A stretch of DNA of 64,000 nt from Cardiobacteriaceae bacterium TAE3-ERU3 (GCA_019218315.1 JAHUUI010000001.1:169722-233721), one strand, 5' to 3'. Numbered from the stretch's first letter, positions 27,872 through 38,033 are shown. The notes: generated by a model from the letters alone, not told the origin. Program-made: numbers and translations.

Positions 27872-29155
27872 TCAACGGAATTCAACATAAGCCTGCTGGC
27901 GCAACTGGATAAGGCGCTGTTGCCAAGCATCTTCCAGATATTTATTGAACAGGCTTTCGCGGATACGTGCACGCAATACATCATCTGCACGATCAACTTC
28001 TCGACGATCACTGACGCGTACAATATGCCATCCATAAGGGCTCAGGAATGGCTGGGAAATTGTATTCAATGGTACATTGAGCATTGCATTGGCAAAAGCT
28101 GGAACGACTTGGTCCGCACTCATCCAGCCTAAATCCCCCTGACGTACGGCTGACCCTGGATCTTGCGAATACTTGCTTGCCAACGCTGAAAAATCAGCAC
28201 CTTGCTGCAAGAGATGATAAATTTCATCAATCATAACTTTTTGTGCAGCAATATCTTCTTCACCGTTAACCCGCAGGAGAATATGCTCAACTTTTGCTTC
28301 CGGAATCAGTAGATTGCCATCACTTTGACGCGTCAGTACTTTGAGGAAGTGCATCCCATCCTGATCAACAACTGGCTCACTAAGCACTTCACCGATAGGT
28401 AGCGTGGCGATGGCTTGCGCAAAGCGTGGTGGGATCTGCGCCATACTGACAGTACCAAGGTTAACCAGACGTGCTTCAGGCATTGCAGCGGCAACCTGCT
28501 GCAAGTCACTATCAGCATCTTTTAATGCTTGTGATAGTGCGTGCATTTGCTTTCGGACAATTTCTCCACGCTCTTCTGCACTGCCAGAAGGCGTAGGCAA
28601 CAGTAAATCTTGTAGCTCTATAGCAATATTGCTTTGCCGAGCAATTTGTGCAATTTGTGCATCAATATCCGCAGGCGTGACATTGATATCGCGCCCAACT
28701 AATCCTTGTTTAAGCTTATTTTCCACGATGGTACCAGCAATCTGCGCCCGATAAGCTTGCTCATCTAATCCTGTATCACGACGAACGCGATTCAGCAGTT
28801 CACTGGGAGAGACGCCGTTCTGTTGAGCAACGCTTGCGATAGCACCTGAGATTTCTTCTTCGCTCGCCGTCACATTCAAGCGCTCTTTGAGCTGCTGAAT
28901 TAAGTGCGCCATAACGACCCGCTCAGTAAGCTGCTGCTCTAGTGCAGATGCAGGTACGTTAATATCTGCTGGTAATAAACGACGCTCACGTGCGATTTCT
29001 GCGGCCAGTTGGCGGCGAGAAATACTCTCGTTATTTACTACTACGGCAGTTTCGTCAATTCCTTGTAAAGGGCTTGTATTTGCAGGTCCAAACTGCTGAG
29101 CCGAAGCTCCCATAGAGGTACTTAATAACAAAGTTACCAAAATCCATTGTCGCAT
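27872..29155 (-). CDS. surA: Periplasmic chaperone and peptidyl-prolyl isomerase SurA
   Basis: Escorts unfolded outer-membrane proteins to the BAM complex. The protein is 427 aa (E. coli 428). A signal peptide MRQWILVTLLLSTSMGASA precedes the N-domain (AVVNNESISRRQL), then two parvulin modules. The first spans about 170-275 (ELQDLLLPTP to GMHFLKV), the second about 290-390 (KVEHILLRVN, GDLGWMSADQ, PYGWHIVRV). The C-terminal helix completes the chaperone cradle. Its ATG shares one base with the lptD stop (TAATG), so translation is probably coupled to that of its own client LptD. Confidence 0.95.
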   Translation of the reverse strand: MRQWILVTLLLSTSMGASAQQFGPANTSPLQGIDETAVVVNNESISRRQLAAEIARERRLLPADINVPASALEQQLTERVVMAHLIQQLKERLNVTASEEEISGAIASVAQQNGVSPSELLNRVRRDTGLDEQAYRAQIAGTIVENKLKQGLVGRDINVTPADIDAQIAQIARQSNIAIELQDLLLPTPSGSAEERGEIVRKQMHALSQALKDADSDLQQVAAAMPEARLVNLGTVSMAQIPPRFAQAIATLPIGEVLSEPVVDQDGMHFLKVLTRQSDGNLLIPEAKVEHILLRVNGEEDIAAQKVMIDEIYHLLQQGADFSALASKYSQDPGSAVRQGDLGWMSADQVVPAFANAMLNVPLNTISQPFLSPYGWHIVRVSDRREVDRADDVLRARIRESLFNKYLEDAWQQRLIQLRQQAYVEFR

Positions 29156-31356
29156 TAAAAACTCCTATCTTCTGCCAGTGGTCGATAACCACTGATCTCA
29201 TTTATGAGCACTGAACCTGAGCCATTCCCGATTCTCCCAAGCCCTTTTAAGACAAATTCCAAGTATAGCGCATTACGCAAATTAGGCTCGGTGGGATCAT
29301 CTCGATAACGTTTACCTAATAATCTCCATGCCCAGCAACAATCGTTATACTCAATCCCAGCCAAACTATTGATTGAACGATCATGGCGCAGCGAATAATC
29401 CTGACGTAAGAAAGCCCGCCAACGGCTATTAAACCGCCACAATGCATACAGTGACAATTGATCATAATCATTTTCTTCATAGCGGTGGCTAAAACCTGCA
29501 AACCGGTCTGTATCGAGATTGTAACGTATATCAACAATACTGCGCCGATTTTGTCGCTCATCCATATCCCAGAATGAAAGCCCGCGAATGTTCCAATGGC
29601 TATCTACTTGATAGGCTGCATCGATAATCAAATCTGAACGACCACGATTCCGTACTGTCTTCCCGGGCAAAGCCACGCGACGATCGGCAAAATACTGCAC
29701 TTGCCCTAAAGACAAGTGTAGCTTCTCTTGGCCATCTTCATTATCAAAAAATCTCGTTGTTATTGCCGTCGTCAGCTGGTTAGCATCACCGATTCGGTCT
29801 CCGCCCACAAAGCGATTACGTGCGAATAGCCAGTCCCATGATTGTGAACGCAGGCTGCTATCAAAATTAGGCACACTACTTTGGTCTTTATACGGCGTAT
29901 ATAGGTAAAACAAACGTGGTTCAAGCGTCTGCCGCCAGCTTTTATCCAGCATTTCAAATGAACGTTCAAATTCCAACTGCCCATCTAAGCTCAACGTTGG
30001 TAATGCGCGTGTAAATGAGTTCTCCGGATAGGCGGCATTGGTATGGTCAAAACTATAGTGCGCCATATTCACACTTATTTTGGGCTCAAAATAGCCATAG
30101 TCTCGTGACACTCGATAAGATGCTTCTGCATCGATACTATTGCGCCAACCATCGACGGCTTCACGTTTATCAAAACGGACAGACTCAGCTGTCACACCGT
30201 AACGCCAGCCATCTTGCAGCCAGTTCTTGTTGTAGAGTAACTGCGGTTTTCTCGCATACGGCACATCACTTCCCGTAACATTATTACTCACCCGCTCATA
30301 ATCCTGCACACGCAACATAAGATTGCCATAGCCGGTATTACCAACCAAAGAAGCATTGCGTTCCAGATACCACTGATCGTAGATGGACAAGGTATTGGAA
30401 AAATCTTCAATATAGTTTAAGTCCGATACCTCTTGCAGCAAAATATTTGCTTGCCATTGATCATTGAAGCGATAATTGTAATCTGCACGCCACGACCAAC
30501 GATTGGCATTCTCAGCATTTTTATCATGAGGAAGAAATGCACCACTTAAAACCGCACTTTGTCGCTCGCCAAGATAGCGGTACTCACTACCAAACATAAA
30601 GCCGCGCTTAGTCATCGGGCGTAGATTAAATGTTGCATCCTGATTTGGCGCAATGTTCCAGTAATATGGAATGTCCAGCTCTAAGCCACTTCCCTCACTT
30701 AAGCGTGCAGATGGTGTCAAGAAACCGCTAGCTCGCCTACTATCAATAGGAAAAGAAAAGTAAGGCACATAAAAGACCGGTACATTTTTGATCCTGAGCG
30801 TCGCATTATGCGCAACAGCTCGCCCTACTTTACGATCAATAGAGAGAGTCCCCGCTTTTAACGACCAAACTTGATCATTGCGCGGGCATGTGGACCACGT
30901 TGGGTCAGCAAAAGTTGATACATCATTATCCAAATCAAATTTCGCCAATTTAGCCTTACCGACTGCAGCAAGGTTTCCAGATTTTAGATAATATTGTGCT
31001 TCTCTTATCGAAACAAAGCGTTGTGTTAAATCATAATCAGCATCGGCACCTGTAACAGCCACTTCTCCATTAGCAAATATAGTGCTTCCCTCTGTCTGAA
31101 CAGACTCATTCTCACGCTGATAGGTGAGTTTAGGTGAGAATAGATGCTTATCGCCCTGTCGCATCTCTACGCTACCTGTAAATATAGCGCTACCATAATT
31201 TGCCTCAGAGTTATCCGCTTCTACATCAACACGCTCATTTTGAGGGTCTCCACCCAAAGTGGTATAGCGATCCAGCTGATCCACCGGACACTGGACACCC
31301 GATGCAGTCAATGGGACTAACAGTAAACTTACCCATCCTCGGTGCAATATGGTCAA
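29155..31356 (-). CDS. lptD: LPS assembly protein LptD
   Basis: Outer-membrane translocon that inserts lipopolysaccharide into the outer leaflet with LptE. The protein is 733 aa (E. coli 784). A signal peptide is followed by Cys23 (VQCPVD), a beta-jellyroll/OstA domain (VDVEADNSEANYGSAIFTG), Cys157 (STCPRN), the large beta-barrel, and the CC pair at 673-674 (NDCCWAWRL). These four cysteines match the disulfide pattern E. coli LptD needs for function. No in-frame ATG exists near the start; TTG 31356 has GGAA six bases upstream and an in-frame stop just behind, so a TTG start is likely, with TTG 31347 the alternative. Confidence 0.94.
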   Translation of the reverse strand: MTILHRGWVSLLLVPLTASGVQCPVDQLDRYTTLGGDPQNERVDVEADNSEANYGSAIFTGSVEMRQGDKHLFSPKLTYQRENESVQTEGSTIFANGEVAVTGADADYDLTQRFVSIREAQYYLKSGNLAAVGKAKLAKFDLDNDVSTFADPTWSTCPRNDQVWSLKAGTLSIDRKVGRAVAHNATLRIKNVPVFYVPYFSFPIDSRRASGFLTPSARLSEGSGLELDIPYYWNIAPNQDATFNLRPMTKRGFMFGSEYRYLGERQSAVLSGAFLPHDKNAENANRWSWRADYNYRFNDQWQANILLQEVSDLNYIEDFSNTLSIYDQWYLERNASLVGNTGYGNLMLRVQDYERVSNNVTGSDVPYARKPQLLYNKNWLQDGWRYGVTAESVRFDKREAVDGWRNSIDAEASYRVSRDYGYFEPKISVNMAHYSFDHTNAAYPENSFTRALPTLSLDGQLEFERSFEMLDKSWRQTLEPRLFYLYTPYKDQSSVPNFDSSLRSQSWDWLFARNRFVGGDRIGDANQLTTAITTRFFDNEDGQEKLHLSLGQVQYFADRRVALPGKTVRNRGRSDLIIDAAYQVDSHWNIRGLSFWDMDERQNRRSIVDIRYNLDTDRFAGFSHRYEENDYDQLSLYALWRFNSRWRAFLRQDYSLRHDRSINSLAGIEYNDCCWAWRLLGKRYRDDPTEPNLRNALYLEFVLKGLGRIGNGSGSVLINEISGYRPLAEDRSF

Positions 31357-31690
31357 CTTCTATTCCATACGTTACATAAGTAGTCGGCTATTCTAGCAAA
31401 GCTGAGTAATAGTCTTGCAAATAAAACTTCTCGCCATAGAATATCGAGCTGCTTTAGAGCTTACCATTGTTTTATACGTGTTTATTCTTTAAACAAGGCC
31501 AACCGATGCAGTAAGAAGTTTACACTCAAATCCACCATACTCATTTCATACTTGTCTTTGTTTAGACATGGCTTTCCCCAATATAGGTACAAAAACGACC
31601 ATAGAGATTTTGCTTACTCAAGATACACACAAATAACCTGCATCTTGTATGATGCACACCTTAACACCTTGAATGAAACTGGAGACCCTC
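31357..31690. other. Intergenic region between divergent lptD and purH
   Basis: About 330 bp without a gene on either strand. It must hold the promoters of both operons. For purH, TATGAT near 31650 (in CTTGTATGATGC) is the best -10; for lptD, TAGAAT near 31393 on the minus strand. Neither has a good -35 at normal spacing. No PurR-type palindrome or sigmaE site was recognised. Confidence 0.4.
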
Positions 31691-33268
31691 ATGACTTCCT
31701 CTTCTGCCAAACCACTTCGTGCACTAATTAGTGTTGCCAACAAAAGCGGACTGATCGACTTTGCCAAACGCCTTCAACAAAGCGGCGTGGATATTCTTTC
31801 AACCGGTGGTACGGCCAAGGCACTGCGTGAAGCAGGTATTGATGTGACCGACGTCAGTGAGCATACGGGTTTTCCAGAGATCATGGCTGGCCGGGTAAAA
31901 ACACTGCACCCAAATATTCATGGGGGTATCCTCGCACGCCGTGGTACAGATGAAGCTGTCATGGCCGAGCACGGTATCGCCGCTATTGATTTGGTTGTCG
32001 TGAATCTTTACCCATTCCGTGAAACCATCGCTAAACCTGACGTCACTCTTGAAGAGGCGATCGAAAATATTGATATTGGTGGGCCAACCATGGTGAGAGC
32101 TGCAGCAAAGAATCACCAGCATGTTGGCATTGTTGTTGACCCAACTGACTATCCGCGTGTCATTAGTGCAATCGAGCAAAATCATTTTGATCTTAATCTG
32201 CGCCGTTCATTGGCAGTAAAAGCATTTGCTCATACGGCTGAATATGACAGTGCCATTACTGATTATCTGTCACGTGCTTTTGATTCCAAGGCGGAGGACA
32301 CAAACGACTTCCCCACTCAGCTACATCTAACCTATACGCTGGTTGATACGCTTCGCTACGGCGAAAACCCTCACCAGAAAGCTGCTTTTTATAAGAGTAA
32401 CAAGCCTGTTGGCAACAGCCTTGCAACAGCGAAGCAGCATCAGGGCAAAGCACTTTCTTACAACAACATCGCAGATGCAGATGCGGCGTTAACGACAGCA
32501 CTGCGCTTCACTGAAGACACAGCTTGCGTTATCGTCAAGCATGCAAACCCTTGCGGCGTAGCGACCGGTGAAAGCGTGATGCAGGCATACAATTATGCTC
32601 ACCGCTGTGATCCAACTTCTGCATTTGGCGGTATTATCGCGTTCAACCGTGGCCTTGACGAAGAAACCGCACAAGAGATTATCAGCCGACAATTCGTCGA
32701 GGTAATTCTCGCACCAGCATATAGCGAAGCTGCACTGAAAGTATTAACCCAGAAGCCCAATATCCGTGTGTTGCAAATTGATGGCAGCGGTCACGGTAAA
32801 GAGGGGCGGCAACTCAGCAGCGTTCGTGGCGGATTGCTGGTTCAGGACTGGGACAACGGCAGTATCAGCAAAGAAGACTTACAAGTGGTTACAGCTCGTG
32901 AGCCTTCACATGATGAACTGGAAAACCTGCTGTTTGCTTGGCGTGTAGTTCAATCAGTTAAATCCAATGCCATCGTGCTTGCCAAAGACAACGCAACCAT
33001 TGGCATTGGAGCTGGGCAGACTAGCCGGGTTTACTCTTCACAAATTGCTGTACAAAAAGCGGCCGATGAAGGCCTTGATGCAGCTGGCTCAGTACTGGCC
33101 AGTGATGCGTTCTTCCCGTTCCGTGATGGCGTCGATGCAGCCGCCAAAGCAGGCGTCAAGGCTATCATTCAGCCAGGTGGCTCAATGCGCGATCAAGAAG
33201 TTATTGATGCCGCAAATGAGCATGGTATCGCCATGATCTTTACCGGCATGCGCCATTTCCGCCACTAA
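31691..33268 (+). CDS. purH: Bifunctional AICAR formyltransferase/IMP cyclohydrolase
   Basis: Carries out the last two steps of IMP synthesis: formylation of AICAR with 10-formyltetrahydrofolate, then ring closure. The protein is 525 aa (E. coli 529). The N-terminal cyclohydrolase (MGS-like) domain has [39 protein letters not shown]. The C-terminal transformylase has [12 protein letters not shown] and the catalytic Lys-His in [12 protein letters not shown] near residue 280, plus [18 protein letters not shown] 31691 is preferred to ATG 31673 because GGAG is six bases before it. It is transcribed alone and ends before a perfect hairpin. Confidence 0.97.
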   Translation: MTSSSAKPLRALISVANKSGLIDFAKRLQQSGVDILSTGGTAKALREAGIDVTDVSEHTGFPEIMAGRVKTLHPNIHGGILARRGTDEAVMAEHGIAAIDLVVVNLYPFRETIAKPDVTLEEAIENIDIGGPTMVRAAAKNHQHVGIVVDPTDYPRVISAIEQNHFDLNLRRSLAVKAFAHTAEYDSAITDYLSRAFDSKAEDTNDFPTQLHLTYTLVDTLRYGENPHQKAAFYKSNKPVGNSLATAKQHQGKALSYNNIADADAALTTALRFTEDTACVIVKHANPCGVATGESVMQAYNYAHRCDPTSAFGGIIAFNRGLDEETAQEIISRQFVEVILAPAYSEAALKVLTQKPNIRVLQIDGSGHGKEGRQLSSVRGGLLVQDWDNGSISKEDLQVVTAREPSHDELENLLFAWRVVQSVKSNAIVLAKDNATIGIGAGQTSRVYSSQIAVQKAADEGLDAAGSVLASDAFFPFRDGVDAAAKAGVKAIIQPGGSMRDQEVIDAANEHGIAMIFTGMRHFRH

Positions 33269-33278
33269 GTAACTACTC

Positions 33279-33312
33279 TTAGATTGCCCCTAACCATTTA
33301 GGGGCAATCTAA
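33279..33312. terminator. Hairpin between convergent purH and phospholipase D-type gene
   Basis: A perfect 15-bp stem, TTAGATTGCCCCTAA and its complement, with loop CCAT. It lies 10 bp after the purH stop and 4 bp from the stop of the facing gene. Neither strand has a long U-tract, but the stem is very strong. Confidence 0.8.
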
Positions 33313-33316
33313 AGCA

Positions 33317-34852
33317 TCACAGTAGCCATTCAATTGGCAACCACGAAAAGATGGTTACCTGTATTTTTTTCCAAGTACTGCTTTCAGGCTCCTGATCAAA
33401 AATAGTCTCCCGGCCATGATCATAGCTGCGCCACACCAATTCACCATCTGAAAAGCCAACTTGATAGGCATGCTGAGATATATTTTCAGCCAATGCTGTT
33501 TCCAGCTTTTGCGTCAACTCAGGGCTATCAATCAAAAAGCCCATTTCCGTATTCAAATGTGCCGAGCGTGGATCTAAATTAAACGAGCCAATAAATAAAC
33601 GTTCTCCATCTATGGCAAACGTTTTAGCGTGTAAGCTTGAGCCACTGTGCCCGGTCAGGCCAGTATCCTGCGCATTTTCAATCGTACTGTCTGATTTCAA
33701 TTCATAGAGCTTTACACCACCACGCAGCAGTGGTTTGCGGTATTTCGCATAGCCCGCATGAACCACAGCCACATCAGTTGCCGAAAGTGAATTCGTCAGT
33801 ACTTCGACATTGATATTGTCTTTTATCAAACCAATCAAGGCAGCCGTACCCTCTGCTGTTGGCACAAAATATGGTGATACCAACACTAACCGTTCTCGAA
33901 TATTCCCAACTTGTTGGCGTAATTTTTCCGATACCGTCCGCCCTTCTTTAGCAGCGCCCAACCCTTTTGCCGGATCATCACTAATCAGGCGTACGGACGT
34001 CCATACTAATGGTAAATTTTGTTCGGTCAGGATGTAGCGCATAACGTCTGTATTGGCTATTTCTTCAAGGTACGCCTGTGCTTCTACGGATTCATCTACG
34101 CTAGCCAAAGGATCAGCCGACTCTCCCTGATCAGGTATAATTGCTGAAAGTGGATACACGGATTCAGCTGACCAATAACGCTCAAAGTCCTGCTCAACAT
34201 CATCAACAACCGAGCCAACGGCCAAGACATCCAAATCAGCAAACATCACTCCATCACCAACTTCGAAGTATTCATCACCAATATTACGTCCTCCAATTAC
34301 GGTCGCAACGTTATCAACGGTGAAGGATTTATTGTGCATGCGGCGATTAAGGCGAAAAAAGTCATTGAGATAGCCCATGGCACGCCACTTGCGGTGCATG
34401 AATGGATTAAACAAGCGGATTTCAATCATCTCATGCGCATTTAATGAGGTCAGTAGCTCATCCATACCTCGAGTATTATTATCATCTAGAAGCAGGCGTA
34501 CACGCACACCTCGATCAGCTGCATCACGCAATGCCGCAAAAAGCAACTGACCGGCTGTATCGTTATGCCAAATATAATATTGTGCATCTATGGTCTGCCC
34601 AGCCGAAGCGGCCAATACAGCGCGCATGGCAAATGCCTCACGCCCAGCAGACAATGCTTTGACACCACTTAATCCGTCATGAGCCGTTGTCATCCTGCTG
34701 ACTAACGCAGACAACGGACTGGCATGATCTGGCACCGGTATATTTTTCCAGTGTAAATGTGCACGCTCCGGTAATGGGCGATAGCTCCCCCACGCTAACA
34801 AAGCCACCCCAATTAGCACAGCCAGAAAACCAATACCCAACTTAACCCACAT
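33317..34852 (-). CDS. Phospholipase D superfamily protein, ClsC-like cardiolipin synthase candidate
   Basis: Membrane-anchored protein of about 511 aa with one N-terminal hydrophobic segment (LGIGFLAVLIGVALLAWGS). Two HKD motifs are present: RMHNKSFTVDNVATVIGGRN and SLHAKTFAIDGERLFIGSFN, both with the following GG/GS...N typical of cardiolipin synthases. The layout resembles E. coli ClsC (YmdC), which makes cardiolipin from phosphatidylglycerol and phosphatidylethanolamine. The start is uncertain: ATG 34852 is used, but the frame is open to TTG/GTG at 34924/34921, which would overlap the upstream EamA gene. Neither has a good ribosome site. A phospholipase or nuclease role is possible. Confidence 0.82.
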   Translation of the reverse strand: MWVKLGIGFLAVLIGVALLAWGSYRPLPERAHLHWKNIPVPDHASPLSALVSRMTTAHDGLSGVKALSAGREAFAMRAVLAASAGQTIDAQYYIWHNDTAGQLLFAALRDAADRGVRVRLLLDDNNTRGMDELLTSLNAHEMIEIRLFNPFMHRKWRAMGYLNDFFRLNRRMHNKSFTVDNVATVIGGRNIGDEYFEVGDGVMFADLDVLAVGSVVDDVEQDFERYWSAESVYPLSAIIPDQGESADPLASVDESVEAQAYLEEIANTDVMRYILTEQNLPLVWTSVRLISDDPAKGLGAAKEGRTVSEKLRQQVGNIRERLVLVSPYFVPTAEGTAALIGLIKDNINVEVLTNSLSATDVAVVHAGYAKYRKPLLRGGVKLYELKSDSTIENAQDTGLTGHSGSSLHAKTFAIDGERLFIGSFNLDPRSAHLNTEMGFLIDSPELTQKLETALAENISQHAYQVGFSDGELVWRSYDHGRETIFDQEPESSTWKKIQVTIFSWLPIEWLL

Positions 34853-34895
34853 AAGCCCAAATCTTCTCAAAAAATTAGAATTTATACGGACTTTA

Positions 34896-35777
34896 CTAAG
34901 CCCAAATAACCAATATTGCACCAATAACGATGAGCAATAAGCCCAGCTTATCGGACAGATGCAATGGCTCTTTAAATAATCGAGCTGAAATCAGTAAGGT
35001 AAACCACACTTCAATCTGTCCCAGCGTTTTGACCAAAGCAACTGATTGCATACTCATTGCACTGAACCAGCCCACTGATGCGGCAAACCCGACTATACTC
35101 ACTGCAAGTACCAGCCCGATACGCTCATACAACCCGCGTAATGACGCACGATCGAACAAAGCCAACCACATCAATAGCACTAAAGATTGCAACAATAGCA
35201 CCCACATCAGTACCCAAGCAGCACGTAGCATATGCGGTAAAGTGTGCAATAATCCCGTCGCCTCACGCACCAGGAGTGAGGTCAAAGCAAAAAATAGGCC
35301 GCACGCCACACCGATTAGTAGCGTTTTAGCATCCAATACAACGCCACGCCGGACGCCACTGAGTAAAAATACTGCGATACCACCAATTAAAACCCCAAGC
35401 CAGCCCAACAAAGACAGTGATTCGTGCAATAGCCATACCGCCAGTAAAGCGGCAATAATCGCCTCACTTTTTGCCAATCCAACCCCAACTGCATAATTAC
35501 GCCGCCGGAACAGCACCACCATCAGTGCCGTGGCAATAATCTGGCTGATAGCCGCAACCATGATGAGCAACGCAAACTGCCATCCAAATGATACAGGTGA
35601 AGCCTCATACGTCCATTGTAAATAACTTACATAAAATACAGCCAGAGGCGCGGCAAAGATAAACCTCGCCAGCGTTACGCCCAATGGGCGTACCGATGTA
35701 CTCAGGGATTTCTGCCATGCATTACGCCAGGACTGCATAAAGGCCGCAAACAGCGTTAGAGTAATCCAGTTAATCAC
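34896..35777 (-). CDS. EamA/DMT family membrane transporter
   Basis: Drug/metabolite transporter superfamily member, 293 aa, about ten membrane helices in two EamA repeats. The first repeat has an amphipathic start and LAVWLLHESLSLLGWLGVLIGGIAVFLLSG; the second has SARLFKEPLHLSDKLGLLLIVIGAILV, both with the typical Glu near the membrane. It starts with GTG overlapping the upstream stop by 4 bp (GTGA). The substrate is unknown; the family exports amino acids, nucleotides or lipid-linked sugars. Confidence 0.85.
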   Translation of the reverse strand: MINWITLTLFAAFMQSWRNAWQKSLSTSVRPLGVTLARFIFAAPLAVFYVSYLQWTYEASPVSFGWQFALLIMVAAISQIIATALMVVLFRRRNYAVGVGLAKSEAIIAALLAVWLLHESLSLLGWLGVLIGGIAVFLLSGVRRGVVLDAKTLLIGVACGLFFALTSLLVREATGLLHTLPHMLRAAWVLMWVLLLQSLVLLMWLALFDRASLRGLYERIGLVLAVSIVGFAASVGWFSAMSMQSVALVKTLGQIEVWFTLLISARLFKEPLHLSDKLGLLLIVIGAILVIWA

Positions 35778-37618
35778 TTACCCACACCAATTTCGAGGTT
35801 CTCTGGCACTGCATAATCACCACGGATCCGCACCACCAAATAGCTATTATCACTATGCTCTCGCGCCTGAGCTTCAAGTTCTGGCGCGAGAAGCTCATTG
35901 GCATAGAAACGGTGGAATGGCAGGTTGATATAAATACCATCCTGCCCACATTTTATCCCGGCCAAGCGTAGTGCATCTGTACTTTTCGGCTGTTCCATCG
36001 TCAACTCTGTGATTGAGGCAATCCCCTCAGCATCACGACTTAGCACGCCATACAAAGCTGGCGCCAATCTCCACTCGGCACATGTTTTACCGTCTGACAT
36101 GAATAATTCATCTTCTAGCGCAAAATTCAGCCATACATAACGCCCACGAAATGGATCATATGGATCAACTGGCTGTGTTTTAAAGCGGTAAGTAGAACCT
36201 TCTGACAGCGTCAACTCAGCCTGGACAATAGTATTCAATACATAACCAACTTGAGCCATACACAATAGCAACATCACAACCCAAAATATGGTGTGATGGC
36301 GCACAGTCCGAGGAGGCCTTACAGCAAAAACCGGCTCAATGACCATCTGATGCCGAGCACGACGCCTGAGTAGCAAAATATTGATACCCAACAACATCAC
36401 ACCACAAACAATAAAACCAATACCACGCGACAATAATGACCACTCACTATCAAAAAACCTCATCAAAAAATGGGTTACCAAGAGTATGAGGCCGGCATTG
36501 GTGACCAACAAGCGCGATAGTGCCAACCCACCGGCAACCAGAATCAGCCCAGCCAGCAATAAAAAAAGCTGTAGCAAGCCAAAGTTGACGACTGAGTTAT
36601 ATTCAAACAACGTGCTGAATGCCCACATAAAGAACGGCGTTCCCAACAGCACCCATCTATATGGCAAGCGTAACCTTTGCCTTGCATTACGCATCGCCAT
36701 CCATACAGACATACCAGTAAGCCCGACAGATAATAGTACTTCTTGCCAACTCACCTCAGCCAATTCAAGCTGCAACTCCGGCGCCAATACCACTGCCAAT
36801 AGGGACGCATAAATCCCCACCCCACCAAGCCAACGCATTGCATTACGCCAACCGTTCTCCCGTTGCGCAAGCCCAGCTGCATAAAGCACAGGAAACGCAT
36901 AATAAAATGCCTCACCAACACTGTGCGCTAGTAGCCAAATAAAAGTACAAACCAAAAGTGCCAATAAAAATGCCCATCTGCACACAATTTGCCGCATATA
37001 AAAAGCATAACTACCAGCACCTAACAACGCCACAGCAGTGCCCCACCAGATCTGAGTAGGAATGAGGATTGTGTTCTCGGTATAAACCCATGGCGCACTG
37101 ACTAGGACTGAAGGCAATAAAACCATTGCCGCGACAAAAAGGGCTTGTGACTGCAATAGTATCGCCGACGGAAAAACCATCAAAAACCATAATGCAATAA
37201 ATTGCCACTGCTCACCGTATAAGTGATAGGTTTGGCTCACCAAAGCCAACGCAGCCCCTTGTGCGGCACCCAGTAGCAAGGCAGCCATCTCGCCGGCAAG
37301 GCCGGTCGTGCGCCTTCGCCAAAGTAACCATAAGCACCCACCTTGCAATAACAACAACGGCGATACTGCAATACAAGCGCGTGTCAAATGCGTCAATTCA
37401 TACCAGTTATAAGCCAGCAAAAGTATCACGCCACCGCCAATAAGCATTGCAGCAAGCAAGCCAAGCACCCACCCTAACCACAAGCCATCTTGCTGAGCCA
37501 TATAGCGCGACTCAAGCCTTGCCGCCTGTGATGCATCGACGATACCTTCACTCAACCAGTCATCAATCGCACCTTGCAACCAAGTAAAAATGCGTGAAGG
37601 AATAAAATCTTGTTTCAT
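35774..37618 (-). CDS. Membrane protein with DUF2157 and GDYXXLXY domains
   Basis: A 614-aa integral membrane protein of unknown function. The N-terminal DUF2157 part has a cytosolic helix pair (WLSEGIVDASQAARLESRY) before many membrane segments (about 12 hydrophobic stretches to residue 420). The C-terminal GDYXXLXY domain sits outside the membrane, with DPFRGRYVWLNFALEDE as its variant signature and IRGDYAVPENLEIG at the end. Such fused forms occur in many proteobacteria, without a proven role. It overlaps the EamA gene by 4 bp, so the two are translationally coupled. The ATG has AGAGC upstream, a weak site. Confidence 0.85.
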   Translation of the reverse strand: MKQDFIPSRIFTWLQGAIDDWLSEGIVDASQAARLESRYMAQQDGLWLGWVLGLLAAMLIGGGVILLLAYNWYELTHLTRACIAVSPLLLLQGGCLWLLWRRRTTGLAGEMAALLLGAAQGAALALVSQTYHLYGEQWQFIALWFLMVFPSAILLQSQALFVAAMVLLPSVLVSAPWVYTENTILIPTQIWWGTAVALLGAGSYAFYMRQIVCRWAFLLALLVCTFIWLLAHSVGEAFYYAFPVLYAAGLAQRENGWRNAMRWLGGVGIYASLLAVVLAPELQLELAEVSWQEVLLSVGLTGMSVWMAMRNARQRLRLPYRWVLLGTPFFMWAFSTLFEYNSVVNFGLLQLFLLLAGLILVAGGLALSRLLVTNAGLILLVTHFLMRFFDSEWSLLSRGIGFIVCGVMLLGINILLLRRRARHQMVIEPVFAVRPPRTVRHHTIFWVVMLLLCMAQVGYVLNTIVQAELTLSEGSTYRFKTQPVDPYDPFRGRYVWLNFALEDELFMSDGKTCAEWRLAPALYGVLSRDAEGIASITELTMEQPKSTDALRLAGIKCGQDGIYINLPFHRFYANELLAPELEAQAREHSDNSYLVVRIRGDYAVPENLEIGVGK

Positions 37619-37990
37619 ATTCAGCTCTAAAAGACAATTTCATGCAAAAGCGCCCATCATACGCTCCATGCTTAAAGGTAATACCAAATCTTACGGTGTT
37701 ACGCGGAGATACATTCTTACGTCAACCCAACCTATTCTATAACTACCAGTCAAAGAAGTACTCGTGGTCATCATCTCATTCGGGATATCATCAAGTAATA
37801 CAGCAGCAATCGATTGTGCATCTCAATTTGGTTAATTTAATAAAAATCACCCTACCACTGCGGATGATTTAAGATTACAAAATGCTTTTATCAATCGTAT
37901 TTCAATAATGAGTCCTGCACGACAAAGCACACAGCACCTCAACTCATCCTTAAAAGAAATGGATAAATAAGGTTACATATATTGGAGGCA
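37619..37990. other. Intergenic region downstream of rplQ
   Basis: About 370 bp between the rplQ terminator and the start of the DUF2157 gene. A 76-codon plus-strand reading frame (37642-37872) has no ribosome site and no recognisable product. The promoter of the DUF2157-EamA-phospholipase D operon should be here on the minus strand; no good -35/-10 pair was found. Confidence 0.4.
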
Positions 37991-38014
37991 TAAAAAAACC
38001 GCCTTACGGCGGTT
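37991..38014 (-). terminator. Terminator of the alpha operon (after rplQ)
   Basis: On the minus strand AACCGCC-GTAA-GGCGGTT is followed by seven T, 20 bp after the rplQ stop. It is a textbook intrinsic terminator closing the long ribosomal block. Confidence 0.93.
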
Positions 38015-38033
38015 CTTTTACACAAGATGCTGA

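Noticed and set aside
37642-37872. 76-aa plus-strand frame downstream of rplQ
   Set aside because: No ribosome site and unlikely composition (many Ser, Gln, Tyr); sits in a promoter/terminator region.
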